NCBI GenBank assembly: GCA_039944535.1
Contig: JBDUYP010000024.1
Span: 124,001-188,000 of the forward strand
Source of the DNA: JAMZMI01 sp039944535
GTDB lineage: Bacteria > Bacteroidota > Bacteroidia > Cytophagales > Cyclobacteriaceae
Reading direction: 5' to 3'
Length of the DNA: 64,000 nt
Each line of letters begins with the position of its first letter. The first letter of the stretch is position 1. This document shows positions 8,804 through 18,129 of the stretch, piece by piece. The notes under the pieces were generated by a model. It saw only the letters and a list, made by a program, of their open reading frames with translations. It was not told where the DNA came from and ran no database searches. Position numbers and translations under genes: made by a program.

Positions 8804-10330
8804 TTATTCCCATTCTATTGTGGCCGGGGGCTTAGAACTGATGTCATAAACCACTCGATTGACACCCTTCACTCGGTTGATGATTTTGTTGGAAACTTTT
8901 CCTAAAAACTCATACGGTAGATGACACCAGTCTGCGGTCATTCCATCCAGGCTGGATACCGCCCGGAGGGCCACCACATTTTCGTATGTGCGCTCATCTC
9001 CCATAACTCCAACTGACTGTACCGGCAGCAACATCGCTCCTGCCTGCCAAACGTCATCATAAAGACCTTCTTCCTTTAACCCTGAAATAAAAACATCATC
9101 TACCTCCTGAAGGATGCGCACTTTCTCAGCCGTGATATCCCCAAGTATTCTTATACCCAGCCCAGGACCTGGGAATGGATGCCTGCCCAAAATAAATTCA
9201 GGAATTTCGAGCGCCCTTCCTACATTTCTTACCTCATCTTTAAAAAGAAGATTTAGCGGTTCCACCACTTTAAGGTTCATTTTCTCTGGCAGTCCACCTA
9301 CGTTGTGATGGGATTTAATGGTAACTGAAGGGCCATTTACAGAAACTGACTCTATTACATCAGGGTATATGGTACCCTGCCCCAGCCATTTCACATCTTT
9401 GATCTTATGGGCTTCCTGATCGAATATCTCAATGAAAGTTTTGCCTATTGCTTTTCGCTTAGCTTCTGGATCAGTCAGTCCTTCCAGCGCCTTATAAAAG
9501 TCGGATTTAGCATCCACTCCTTTCACATTCAAGCCAAGCCCTTCGTATGACTCGAGCACCTGCTCGAACTCATTTTTTCGTAGAAGCCCATTGTCAACGA
9601 ATATGCAATAAAGGTTCTTGCCAATAGCGTGATGAATCAGCATAGCCGCAACAGATGAATCTACCCCTCCAGAAAGCCCCAATACAACTTTATCATCACC
9701 CAATTTCTCTTTGAGTGCAGTGATGGTATTTTCTGCAAAAATATCAGCCGTCCAGTCCTGACCTGCTCCGCAGATATGAACTACAAAATTCCTAAGGAGT
9801 GTTTTACCCTCCAATGAATGGGTCACTTCCGGATGAAACTGAATACCATAAACAGGTTTCCCTTCTATTTGAAATGCAGCCACCGGAATACTCTCAGTAT
9901 GAGCTATCAATTTGAAATTTTCAGGAAGCTGGGTAATAGTATCGCCGTGAGACATCCACACCTGGCTACCATAGTTCATTTCTTTCATCAGATCCACATG
10001 TGAGTCGATATGATCAAGATTGGCACGGCCATACTCTCGATGTTCTGATCTGGATACGGTACCACCATGCTTATGAGCCAGTAGTTGAGCTCCATAACAA
10101 ACGCCTAACACAGGTAAATCACCAAAAGCAGACAAATCAATATCGGGCGCTTCATCCTGCAAAACCGAACATGGGCTACCACTTAGAATGACACCCCTGG
10201 TTGATGAATCTGGCAATGGAAAGTGGCTAAAAGGATGAATTTCACAATAAACATCTAGCTCTCTTACCCTTCTCGCAATAAGTTGGGTATATTGTGAGCC
10301 GAAATCCAATATTAGAATTTTGTCTGTCAT
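8804..10330 (-). CDS. guaA: GMP synthase (glutamine-hydrolysing)
   Basis: 508 residues, full length. N-terminal class I glutamine amidotransferase with GVCYGAQ (nucleophile Cys78) and FHPEVTHS. Then the ATP-pyrophosphatase domain with GLSGGVDSSVAA, and a C-terminal dimerisation domain ending in PPATIEWE, the conserved terminus. Converts XMP to GMP in purine synthesis. First gene of a minus-strand operon with the TPR/binding protein and hemL. A TAATTTTG -7 box lies only a few bases before the ATG. Confidence 0.98.
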   Translation of the reverse strand: MTDKILILDFGSQYTQLIARRVRELDVYCEIHPFSHFPLPDSSTRGVILSGSPCSVLQDEAPDIDLSAFGDLPVLGVCYGAQLLAHKHGGTVSRSEHREYGRANLDHIDSHVDLMKEMNYGSQVWMSHGDTITQLPENFKLIAHTESIPVAAFQIEGKPVYGIQFHPEVTHSLEGKTLLRNFVVHICGAGQDWTADIFAENTITALKEKLGDDKVVLGLSGGVDSSVAAMLIHHAIGKNLYCIFVDNGLLRKNEFEQVLESYEGLGLNVKGVDAKSDFYKALEGLTDPEAKRKAIGKTFIEIFDQEAHKIKDVKWLGQGTIYPDVIESVSVNGPSVTIKSHHNVGGLPEKMNLKVVEPLNLLFKDEVRNVGRALEIPEFILGRHPFPGPGLGIRILGDITAEKVRILQEVDDVFISGLKEEGLYDDVWQAGAMLLPVQSVGVMGDERTYENVVALRAVSSLDGMTADWCHLPYEFLGKVSNKIINRVKGVNRVVYDISSKPPATIEWE

Positions 10331-10334
10331 GGCG

Positions 10335-10342
10335 CAAAATTA
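10335..10342 (-). promoter_or_regulatory. Bacteroidota-type -7 box for guaA
   Basis: Reads TAATTTTG on the minus strand, an exact match to TAnnTTTG, with a TTG 17 nt upstream in the -33 position. It ends about 4 nt before the guaA ATG, which would give a very short or leaderless transcript. Motif match only. Confidence 0.4.
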
Positions 10343-10431
10343 GCAGAATCGATCAAACCCAAAATCGAATTAAGCAATGGATTTGAAAATACTTCAATTT
10401 TATGTTTTTTAGCAGCCTGTAAGCACATCCA

Positions 10432-13062
10432 ATGACTAGGGAAGAAGATCGATTAAAGGAAAATAAGGAAGGCCAAAACTGGAAAGAATGGGGTCCTTAT
10501 CTGAGTGAGAGGCAGTGGGCAACTGTGCGGGAAGATTATACCGAATCGGGTAATGTTTGGGAGAGTGTGGTTCACGATCACGCTCGAAGTAAATCCTACC
10601 GCTGGGGTGAAGATGGACTTGGGGGTTTCTGCAATGCGGATCAGCGCATTTGCTTTTCATGGGCTTTTTGGAATGGTAAAGATGAAATCCTCAAGGAAAG
10701 GCTTTTTGGACTAACCAGTCATGAAGGAAACCACGGGGAAGATGTAAAAGAAATCTATTTCTACCTGGACAGCACTCCTACGCACTCATACATGAAGATG
10801 CTGTATAAGTATCCTCAATGCGAATTTCCTTATGCCGAACTAGTAGATCGGAATGTGGGCAGGTCCAAGGACATGAAGGAGTATGAAATCATGGATACTG
10901 GAGTATTCGATAAAGACGAGTATTTCGATATTTTTTTAAACTACACGAAAAACACACCGGAGGATTTTTTGCTTCACGCAGAAATCCAAAACCGCGGAGA
11001 CAAGGATGCTGAACTGACCGCCCTTCCTACTTTTTGGTTCAGAAATACATGGTCTTCTGGCAGGGACAAAGTCAAACCCAATATTTATCAGGTTTCTGAT
11101 CGCCATATGAAAATCGATCATCACCTGCTGGGGTCGTTCAATATTTACTTCGATGAGCAACTAAACGAAACGGCTTTCTGTAATAATGAAACAAACAGAA
11201 AGCGCCTATATGGTACCAAAAACTCATCTAAATACACCAAAGACGGCATCAATGATTATGTCATAAACAAGAAAAAAGAAGCTATCAATCCCAAGCAAAC
11301 CGGCACCAAAGCAAGTGGCATATATAAGGTAATGGTAAAAGCCAAAGGATCTGTCACGGTGAAGGTACGCTTCTCCAAAGATGAGTTGAGCGACCCCTTT
11401 GGGGATTATTCTCACATTGTGGATGAACGGATCGCAGAAGCGGATGACTTCTTCAATGCCAAACATGATAAGGTAGATGACCCTGAGCTCCGGAGCATAC
11501 AGCGCCAGGCCTGGGCGGGCATGATGTGGAGCAAGCAATTTTATTATTACAACATCAGAAATTGGATTCATGGAGACCCGGGAAGGATGAAACCTTCTCA
11601 AAACCGAAAGTTCGGAAGAAACTCTGACTGGCAGCACTTGTACAATTATGACATCCTGAGTATGCCAGACAAATGGGAGTATCCGTGGTATGCTGCATGG
11701 GATCTGGCCTTTCACACCATACCAATCGCGCGAATAGATCCGGATTTTGCTAAAGATCAATTACTGCTTTTGCTAAAAGACAGGTACCTGCACCCCAATG
11801 GTCAGATACCAGCCTACGAATGGAATTTTAGTGATGTAAACCCTCCGGTACACGCATGGGCTGTCACTCGTGTCTTTGAGATCGATAAGATGATCAATGG
11901 CAAGCCTGATTATGAATTCTTGCAGAAGGCATTTCATAAGCTCAGTCTGAACTTTACGTGGTGGGTAAATAGGAAAGATGCAGAAGGCAACAATGTGTTT
12001 GAAGGCGGATTCCTTGGACTGGATAACATCGGGGTTTTTGATAGAAACCACCCAGTGGTGGAGGATGCCAAACTGGAGCAAGCCGACAGTACAAGTTGGA
12101 TGGCTATGTTCTCACTCAATATGCTAAAGATAGCTCTGGACCTTTCGATGGAGCATCCGGTATATCAGGATATGGCGAGCAAGTTTTTCGAGCATTTCCT
12201 ATATATCTCTGGCGCCATGAACAACATTGGTGAAACCAATGTAGATCTCTGGGACGATGAGGATTTCTTCTATTATGACGTGATGCACACGCCTGACAAA
12301 CCCAATCAGCAGATGAAAATCCGCTCGATGGTCGGGTTGATTCCGCTCTTTGCTGTGGAGATTTTAAGAGACGAGAACTACAAACACCTGGATGAATTTC
12401 GTGAGCGGCTGGAGTTCTTTCTGAAGGAGCGCCCCAGATTGGCCTCACTTGTTTCGCGCTGGGAATCACAGGGCAAGGGAGAACGCAGGTTACTGAGTAT
12501 TCTCAGGGGATTCAGAATGAAAAAAATCCTCGAAAGAATGCTCGATCCGGAAGAATTTCTTTCTGATTATGGAATTAGGGCTTTATCGAAGTTTCACGAG
12601 AAGAACCCCTATGAACTAGAAATTGATGGTAAAACACTCAGCGTTTCTTATCTGCCGGGAGAGTCCAACTCGTCATTTTTTGGCGGAAACTCCAACTGGA
12701 GAGGACCGATTTGGTTTCCGGTTAACTATTTGATTTTGGAATCTTTGCTAAAATACTCTGCCTACTACAGCGAAGAATACACCGTTGAATTTCCAAAAGG
12801 CAGTAGCAAACATCACAACCTTGTGGAGATCACTAGGGGGATTTGCAAACGCATGTTTTCCATATTTACTAAAGATGATAACGGCTACAGGCCCGTGTAT
12901 GGAGGTGACCTGAAATTTCAAAATGATCCGCACTTCAAAGACTACATCTTGTTCTATGAATATTTTAACGGCGATACTGGCGAAGGACTGGGCGCATCTC
13001 ATCAAACCGGGTGGACCGGACTCATAGCCGAGATGATCCATAGATATTATAACGTTCGGTAA
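10432..13062 (+). CDS. GH63/MGH1-like glucosidase family glycoside hydrolase
   Basis: 876 residues, no signal peptide, so cytoplasmic. The N-terminus (WGPYLSERQWATVREDYTESGNVWE; HDHARSKSYRWGEDGLGGFCN) is the hallmark of large MGH1-like 'glucosidases' related to GH63. The second half holds an (alpha/alpha)6 barrel with WYAAWDLAFH, NGQIPAYEWNFSDVNPP, NWRGPIWFPVNYL and HQTGWTGLIAEMI. The Asp/Glu-bearing WD and YEW motifs are the expected acid/base region. The substrate is probably an alpha-linked glucoside or compatible-solute-type compound, but this is not readable from sequence. Single gene, divergent from guaA. Confidence 0.88.
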   Translation: MTREEDRLKENKEGQNWKEWGPYLSERQWATVREDYTESGNVWESVVHDHARSKSYRWGEDGLGGFCNADQRICFSWAFWNGKDEILKERLFGLTSHEGNHGEDVKEIYFYLDSTPTHSYMKMLYKYPQCEFPYAELVDRNVGRSKDMKEYEIMDTGVFDKDEYFDIFLNYTKNTPEDFLLHAEIQNRGDKDAELTALPTFWFRNTWSSGRDKVKPNIYQVSDRHMKIDHHLLGSFNIYFDEQLNETAFCNNETNRKRLYGTKNSSKYTKDGINDYVINKKKEAINPKQTGTKASGIYKVMVKAKGSVTVKVRFSKDELSDPFGDYSHIVDERIAEADDFFNAKHDKVDDPELRSIQRQAWAGMMWSKQFYYYNIRNWIHGDPGRMKPSQNRKFGRNSDWQHLYNYDILSMPDKWEYPWYAAWDLAFHTIPIARIDPDFAKDQLLLLLKDRYLHPNGQIPAYEWNFSDVNPPVHAWAVTRVFEIDKMINGKPDYEFLQKAFHKLSLNFTWWVNRKDAEGNNVFEGGFLGLDNIGVFDRNHPVVEDAKLEQADSTSWMAMFSLNMLKIALDLSMEHPVYQDMASKFFEHFLYISGAMNNIGETNVDLWDDEDFFYYDVMHTPDKPNQQMKIRSMVGLIPLFAVEILRDENYKHLDEFRERLEFFLKERPRLASLVSRWESQGKGERRLLSILRGFRMKKILERMLDPEEFLSDYGIRALSKFHEKNPYELEIDGKTLSVSYLPGESNSSFFGGNSNWRGPIWFPVNYLILESLLKYSAYYSEEYTVEFPKGSSKHHNLVEITRGICKRMFSIFTKDDNGYRPVYGGDLKFQNDPHFKDYILFYEYFNGDTGEGLGASHQTGWTGLIAEMIHRYYNVR

Positions 13063-13085
13063 ACCTATTCTTAACACTTAATCTC

Positions 13086-13093
13086 TAACTTTG
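13086..13093 (+). promoter_or_regulatory. Bacteroidota-type -7 box for the pafA-like operon
   Basis: Exact TAnnTTTG match (TAACTTTG) 20 bp before the ATG at 13114; no clear TTG at the -33 spacing. Suggests the phosphatase gene has its own promoter despite the short gap after the glycosidase gene. Confidence 0.4.
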
Positions 13094-13113
13094 ATTTTTA
13101 ATTCTAATTCGAA

Positions 13114-14730
13114 ATGAGATACATTTTTTCGCTCACACTACTACTAGCCACTCTTTTTTCTCAATCTCAAAACACACCACCAAAACTTGTGGTTGGTATC
13201 GTTATTGATCAGATGAAATATGATTACATCGTTCGGTATCAGGATGATTTCATCGAAGGTGGTTTCAAAAGACTTATCAACGATGGCTTCCTCTATAGAA
13301 ATGCCCACTACAACTACATACCAACAAGAACTGGTCCTGGACATGCCTCTATATACACAGGCACAACTCCTGCAACTCACGGAGTTGTAGGCAACAGCTG
13401 GTATGTGCGATCCATCGGAAAGGACATAAACTGTGTGGGCGACACCACGGTTACGGCTGTTGGAGGAGAGGCTCTTAGCGGTCAGGTGTCACCGAAAAAT
13501 TTACTCACCAGTACGGTAACTGACGAGCTGAGACTATCAACCAATATGGAGGCCAAAGTGGTTGGTGTATCCATAAAAGACCGAGGTGCATGTTTGCCTG
13601 CAGGCCACAATCCTACGGGAGCTTACTGGTACGATTTGGAAACCGGTAATATGATCACCAGCACCTATTACACAGAAGAGTTGCCCGACTGGGTGGAAGA
13701 TTTCAATAAGAAAAAAAGATTCAAGTATCACCTCAATCAAAAATGGGAATTATTTAATGAGCTTGAAACGTATAACGAGAGCATCACGGATGATAACAAT
13801 TTTGAAAAGGAAGCCTGGGATGGTTTTGGTACCACATTCCCATATGATTATTCAACAGTAAAGCGCTCCCCTCGAGCGCTCAAGTATTCGCCTTTCTCCA
13901 ATGCATTTGTGAGCGAGTTTGCACAGGAAGCAATCATTCAGGAAAAAATGGGTGAAGATGATATCACTGACTTTATCACCATAAGCTTCTCTGGAACGGA
14001 TGACCTTGGTCACAGATTTGGCCCCAGATCATTGGAAATACAGGATGCTTATCTAAGACTTGATTATGACATCAGTCAGTTGCTGATCTTTCTAGACGGA
14101 CAGCTAGGAAAAGACAACTATACCGTATTCGTGACTGCTGATCATGGTGGAGCTGATGTGCCTTCATTTGCTGTGAGCAACAAAATGGCAGGAGGATATT
14201 ATAACATCAGGTATGTTCAAAACCTGGTGAATGAGGGGCTTATAGAAAGATATGGAGAAGGCGATTGGATATCTAAAATGATCAACGACCAGATATACCT
14301 TAATCATGAATTGATCAAAGAGAAAAAACTTGATCTGGCATCTGTTCAGGAACACACCACTAAAATACTGGTCGCAGAACCGTACATAACAGAAGCCTAT
14401 ACGGCCACTCGAACCGCCTATAGGAGTTTCACAGCGGAGATGGCGCTAAAGCTACAACGAGGTTATAACACCAGCCTGTCAGGCGATGTACTCATCGTAT
14501 ATAAATCTGGTTACCTGAGCGATAGTTATGGGAGAAAAGGAACTGACCACAGAACCGGATACACCTACGACACGCACATACCAATCATTTTTTACGGAAA
14601 TGGCATTCCGCAGGGAAATGCCGTACGACGGGTAAACATCACGGATATTGCCCCGACCATTTCCACTCTATTGAACATTACTTTGCCCTCTGGTACCACT
14701 GGCAACCCACTAATTGAAATTTTTGAATGA
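13114..14730 (+). CDS. Secreted alkaline phosphatase, PafA type
   Basis: 538 residues with an N-terminal signal peptide (MRYIFSLTLLLATLFSQSQ). Alkaline phosphatase superfamily: VVGIVIDQMKYDY (metal Asp), IPTRTGPGHAS with nucleophile Thr73, Asn94 in VVGNSW, and Lys155/Arg157 in SIKDRG. This reproduces the Thr-Asn-Lys-Arg active site known for Elizabethkingia PafA with the same spacing. FSGTDDLGHRFGP and TADHGG supply the remaining metal ligands. Hydrolyses phosphomonoesters in the periplasm. It overlaps the next gene as ATGA (14727-14730). I leave the symbol empty because several paralogous subfamilies exist. Confidence 0.92.
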   Translation: MRYIFSLTLLLATLFSQSQNTPPKLVVGIVIDQMKYDYIVRYQDDFIEGGFKRLINDGFLYRNAHYNYIPTRTGPGHASIYTGTTPATHGVVGNSWYVRSIGKDINCVGDTTVTAVGGEALSGQVSPKNLLTSTVTDELRLSTNMEAKVVGVSIKDRGACLPAGHNPTGAYWYDLETGNMITSTYYTEELPDWVEDFNKKKRFKYHLNQKWELFNELETYNESITDDNNFEKEAWDGFGTTFPYDYSTVKRSPRALKYSPFSNAFVSEFAQEAIIQEKMGEDDITDFITISFSGTDDLGHRFGPRSLEIQDAYLRLDYDISQLLIFLDGQLGKDNYTVFVTADHGGADVPSFAVSNKMAGGYYNIRYVQNLVNEGLIERYGEGDWISKMINDQIYLNHELIKEKKLDLASVQEHTTKILVAEPYITEAYTATRTAYRSFTAEMALKLQRGYNTSLSGDVLIVYKSGYLSDSYGRKGTDHRTGYTYDTHIPIIFYGNGIPQGNAVRRVNITDIAPTISTLLNITLPSGTTGNPLIEIFE

Positions 14731-15386
14731 ACGAAGTAGGATTAATTTTCGATATGGATGGTGTCATCGTTGACAACCACGAATATCACTATATGGCCTG
14801 GCAAAAACTGGCAGGCAAGCGCGGTGTGGAAATCACAGAAGAATACTACCGCCTCAACATGAACGGGCGCACCATAGACGAATTGGTGAAAATTGTTTTC
14901 AACCTGAATGTGAGCAAGGAAGAAGCACGAGAAATCGGTATGGAAAAGGAGGAAATCTATCGCGAGTTGTACAACGACCACCGCACTCCTACCAAAGGAC
15001 TAATTGAATTTCTCGAAAGTGCCAAAAATCTGGGAATCCCTATGATAGTGGGAACATCTGCGCCAAATCAAAATGTAACTTTCACGCTGGATGGACTTGA
15101 CCTGAGAAAGTATTTTCTCGGTGTGGTCGATGACCTAATGGTGACCCAAGGAAAACCAAACCCGGAAGTTTATTTGAAATGTGCTGAAGCCATAGGCCGC
15201 AAACCCGAAAACTGCATTGTGTTTGAAGATGCCCTATCGGGAATCAAAGCAGGAAAAGGTGCTGGTGCCAAGGTGGTAGGCTTGGCTACTTCGCACAAAA
15301 GAGAAGAACTATCTGCAGACCTTATTATTGATAATTTTGAAGGGTTTAGCTTAAATGACGTTAAATCCGTTTTGAGTCTTAACTAA
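14727..15386 (+). CDS. HAD-superfamily phosphatase, beta-phosphoglucomutase-like
   Basis: 219 residues, cytoplasmic. HAD motif I is FDMDGVIVDN (nucleophile Asp and acid/base Asp), motif II is GTSAPNQN, the Lys is in QGKPNPEVYL, and motif III/IV is VFEDALSGIKAGKGAGA. A helical cap between ~20 and 85 marks it as subfamily IA, like beta-phosphoglucomutase and sugar-phosphate phosphatases. Translationally coupled to the PafA-type gene upstream (ATGA) and to the DUF4159 gene downstream (TAATG), so the operon may deal with sugar phosphates, which is inference. Confidence 0.88.
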   Translation: MNEVGLIFDMDGVIVDNHEYHYMAWQKLAGKRGVEITEEYYRLNMNGRTIDELVKIVFNLNVSKEEAREIGMEKEEIYRELYNDHRTPTKGLIEFLESAKNLGIPMIVGTSAPNQNVTFTLDGLDLRKYFLGVVDDLMVTQGKPNPEVYLKCAEAIGRKPENCIVFEDALSGIKAGKGAGAKVVGLATSHKREELSADLIIDNFEGFSLNDVKSVLSLN

Positions 15387-16039
15387 TGAAAACACTCCTC
15401 TCCGTACTCGCCATTTGCTTGATCACGTTTGCTGAAGCGCAAGAATTGCGCATAGCAAAACTCAAATATGATGGTGGTGGAGACTGGTATGCCAACAAGA
15501 CGGCCCTCCCTAACCTGATCAAATTTTGCAACGCAAATCTGGGAACGGAGATCGCTCGCGACGAAGATGTAGTGGAAGTCTCTAGTCCGGATATTTATCT
15601 GTACCCGTACGTCTATATGACCGGGCATGGCAATGTAACTTTTAGCGATGAGGATGCAGAAAACCTGAGAAACTACCTTAAGTCCGGCGGCTTCTTGCAC
15701 ATTGATGACAACTATGGTTTGGATCCTTTTATAAGAATCGAAATCAAGAAAGTATTTCCCAATGCTCAGTTTGTAGAAATCCCATTCGACCACCCTATCT
15801 ATCATCAGAAGTTTGATTTTCCTGATGGTTTGCCAAAAATCCATGAGCACGACGGCAAGCCTGCTCAGGGGTATGGTATTATAATAGATGACCGACTCGT
15901 TTGCTTTTACACTTATGAGTGTGATTTGGGAAACGGATGGGAAGACCCATCGATCCACAATGATCCTGAAGAAATCCGCCAGAAAGCACTGAAGATGGGA
16001 GCCAATATTATCTCTTACGTTTTTACTTCGGAGATATAA
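15386..16039 (+). CDS. DUF4159 secreted protein
   Basis: 217 residues with a signal peptide (MKTLLSVLAICLITFAEAQ). It matches the DUF4159 pattern: RIAKLKYDGGGDWYANKTALPNL near the N-terminus, PYVYMTGHGNVTFS, LRNYLKSGGFLHIDDNYG and a D-rich FDHPIYHQKFDF segment, a GATase1-like Rossmann layout. Role unknown; homologues often sit near MoxR/von Willebrand clusters, which are not seen here. Starts in a 1-bp TAATG overlap with the HAD gene, so it is the third gene of that operon. Confidence 0.85.
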   Translation: MKTLLSVLAICLITFAEAQELRIAKLKYDGGGDWYANKTALPNLIKFCNANLGTEIARDEDVVEVSSPDIYLYPYVYMTGHGNVTFSDEDAENLRNYLKSGGFLHIDDNYGLDPFIRIEIKKVFPNAQFVEIPFDHPIYHQKFDFPDGLPKIHEHDGKPAQGYGIIIDDRLVCFYTYECDLGNGWEDPSIHNDPEEIRQKALKMGANIISYVFTSEI

Positions 16040-16065
16040 AAAAAGGCCACATCCCAGATGTGACC
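16038..16065 (-). terminator. Intrinsic terminator of the 16103 lipoprotein gene
   Basis: On the minus strand GGTCACATC / GATGTGGCC (one G-U pair, 3-nt loop; + strand 16045-16065) is followed by seven U. It abuts the stop of the convergent DUF4159 gene. Confidence 0.75.
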
Positions 16066-16102
16066 TCTATCGCCCTACCAGATCTTTGATCCAGCTTCTT
16101 TA

Positions 16103-16996
16103 TTATCCTCTTCTACGTTTTCTACCTCTTGGCTCTATCGTTTTAGTGGTTGTTTCACCATCTATGGTTATTTCTACTTCATTGTCACAAGTACCATCTC
16201 CATAGTCAATCACCGCTGTACTCTCTCCGTTTACAATCTCTTTAACTCCCGCGACAGGAATAAAGCCTCTGCCTGCCCAGCAGCCTCTTTTGAAGAGCAA
16301 ATCTTCAAGAATTGTTACAGAATAATCAGTTCCATCTCTCTTCACGCCTTCGGCTGATCCTGAAAGAGTTGAGTAATCACCGTCTTCTTCATCTCCTCTC
16401 ACAATGGTTCTGGTATGATCTGCATCACGAGTAGCGAAAGTCTCATCAGGGAAAATCAGTTTACCGTCGGTGGTAGTTGCATTCACCACAATTGTGGTTG
16501 AATCCGCACTCACGACTTCCGTTCTACGACTTCCTTCCACTTTTACACTATCCAGATAGAAATCTTCAAGCGTCACTTCTCTGTAAGAACCGGCTGCATA
16601 CCTACGTCCATTATATTCGATGATAATTTTACCTTTTCTTACCACGCCATGAGGTCCTTCGCATCCGTCACCAAAATCAATGGTGATGATTTGATTGACA
16701 GTATCCTTCTCGATTGCAGCACAATCAAGAGCACGATCTCTGCGATCCCACCCCCTTCTGAAGCCTTCCAACCTGCCTCCGTCTTTGAGTGATAATCCGA
16801 GCATATCCATCCCTGCCTCAGTAAGCAGGTCTATATCGTCATAGCTAGCCTCCATAGACTCCTCAGTAGAAAGATCCAAACTGGCAACTGCCTGGCTCGT
16901 TGCTAGTTCTTCCATATCAGACTCTGCATCTGTCTGATCACACGCCACAAATGCAAACAGCATAAGGCTAATTGATAATATTGATAACTTTTTCAT
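16103..16996 (-). CDS. Lipoprotein of unknown function with basic C-terminal tail
   Basis: 297 residues; lipobox FVAC at Cys19. The mature part is acidic and beta-rich, with two similar Asp/Gly motifs near its ends: ITIDFGDGCEG followed by a KIIIEY strand, and AVIDYGDGTCDN followed by an EITID strand. These suggest an internal repeat (residues ~105-135 and ~262-285), and each holds a Cys. The protein ends in a strongly basic tail RGRKRRRG, unusual for an exported acidic lipoprotein. It is divergent from the beta-barrel gene at 17149. I do not recognise a family with confidence. Confidence 0.7.
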   Translation of the reverse strand: MKKLSILSISLMLFAFVACDQTDAESDMEELATSQAVASLDLSTEESMEASYDDIDLLTEAGMDMLGLSLKDGGRLEGFRRGWDRRDRALDCAAIEKDTVNQIITIDFGDGCEGPHGVVRKGKIIIEYNGRRYAAGSYREVTLEDFYLDSVKVEGSRRTEVVSADSTTIVVNATTTDGKLIFPDETFATRDADHTRTIVRGDEEDGDYSTLSGSAEGVKRDGTDYSVTILEDLLFKRGCWAGRGFIPVAGVKEIVNGESTAVIDYGDGTCDNEVEITIDGETTTKTIEPRGRKRRRG

Positions 16997-17148
16997 CGGT
17001 TTGTATTGTTTGTTTCTAATTGATTTGCTCCTTTGACAGCACCGAGTTTAAAAGGTTTAATCGAGTTGCAATTTTTTTATATTTATTTTTAAGTTTCTCA
17101 TCCGAAAGATTGAATACTCTTGGATATCACAACTAATCCAGCAATTAG

Positions 17149-18129
17149 ATGAAAATACTCTCCGCCTGTTTTGCATTGACAATTTTATTCTGCTATGAAA
17201 TTAGTGCTCAGGGTTGTAGTGATGCAGGTTTTTGCACCATGGGTGCAATGAAACCTGACCAGTCCTATTCGAAAAAGATCGATTTTAAATTGCGATCCTT
17301 AGAACTGAACTACTACTATGGCACCACTACACTTACTCCTAAGATTACTGTATATACTGTTGATCTTGCGATTGGGATCAATGCCAAAACTTCTTTTCAG
17401 GTCAAGCTCCCCTATCAAACTGTAACTGGAAATTTTGGAGACAATGCAGGCATGGGAGACATTTCAGTAAGTGCCTCCAGAACAGTTGGCAAATGGAATG
17501 GGTATAGCATAGGTGCTACCATAGGCGGCAAAATACCAAGCGGATATGGAAGCGATAAAGCTTCAGGAAAAGCATCAACCTTTGGAGCCAGCGGAGCAAA
17601 CCCTGGAGATCTCCCGATGTATTATCAGGTAAGTCTGGGTACATATGATGTAGTGGCCGGCGCATCTATGATCAACGAAAAATGGCTTTTCGCTACGGGA
17701 ATTCAGATCCCTATCATTCATCAAAACGATAATGATTTTCGCTGGGGAAAGTGGCCTAACTATCCGGGAGGGGAAGACTATGTCAAAAAATACTGGCTAG
17801 CCAATAACCTGAAAAGGGGAACAGATGTCATGCTTCGAGTAGAACGTAACTGGCGATTTCTCAACTATAATTTCTCTTTTGGGGCATTGCCCATTTATAG
17901 AATCACAAAAGACAGAAGGTATGATTTCACGCCAGGTGTAGAAAAAATGATCAAAGCACCTGGATCTACCGGTTTGGCACTGTCTGTTCTGGGGAGTGCA
18001 GGCTATCATTTTAATGTAAACAACAGCATCAAACTCATATACGGACTAAAGCTCATGGATCGTGAAAACAATCCCGATGGACTCACCAGGCACTCTGTCA
18101 CAAGTTTTAGCTACATATACCGCTTCTAA
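17149..18129 (+). CDS. Outer-membrane beta-barrel protein paired with a TPR-CHAT protein
   Basis: 326 residues with a signal peptide ending EISAQ. The mature N-terminus GCSDAGFCTMGA carries two Cys. The rest alternates amphipathic strands (VDLAIGINAKTSFQVKLPY; GDISVSASRTVGKW; YSIGATIGGKIPSG) and ends in the C-terminal aromatic YIYRF, a beta-barrel insertion signal. It is not a TonB receptor; it resembles ~300-residue 'transporter'-type barrels. Its stop overlaps the CHAT gene start (TAATG at 18127-18131), so the two are translationally coupled and probably act together at the outer membrane. Confidence 0.75.
   Translation: MKILSACFALTILFCYEISAQGCSDAGFCTMGAMKPDQSYSKKIDFKLRSLELNYYYGTTTLTPKITVYTVDLAIGINAKTSFQVKLPYQTVTGNFGDNAGMGDISVSASRTVGKWNGYSIGATIGGKIPSGYGSDKASGKASTFGASGANPGDLPMYYQVSLGTYDVVAGASMINEKWLFATGIQIPIIHQNDNDFRWGKWPNYPGGEDYVKKYWLANNLKRGTDVMLRVERNWRFLNYNFSFGALPIYRITKDRRYDFTPGVEKMIKAPGSTGLALSVLGSAGYHFNVNNSIKLIYGLKLMDRENNPDGLTRHSVTSFSYIYRF

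Noticed and set aside
11224..11760. 178-residue minus-strand frame
   Set aside because: Inside the glycosidase gene; no signal or motif.
15383..15958. 191-residue minus-strand frame
   Set aside because: Lies almost wholly inside the DUF4159 gene on the other strand; shadow of its codon bias.
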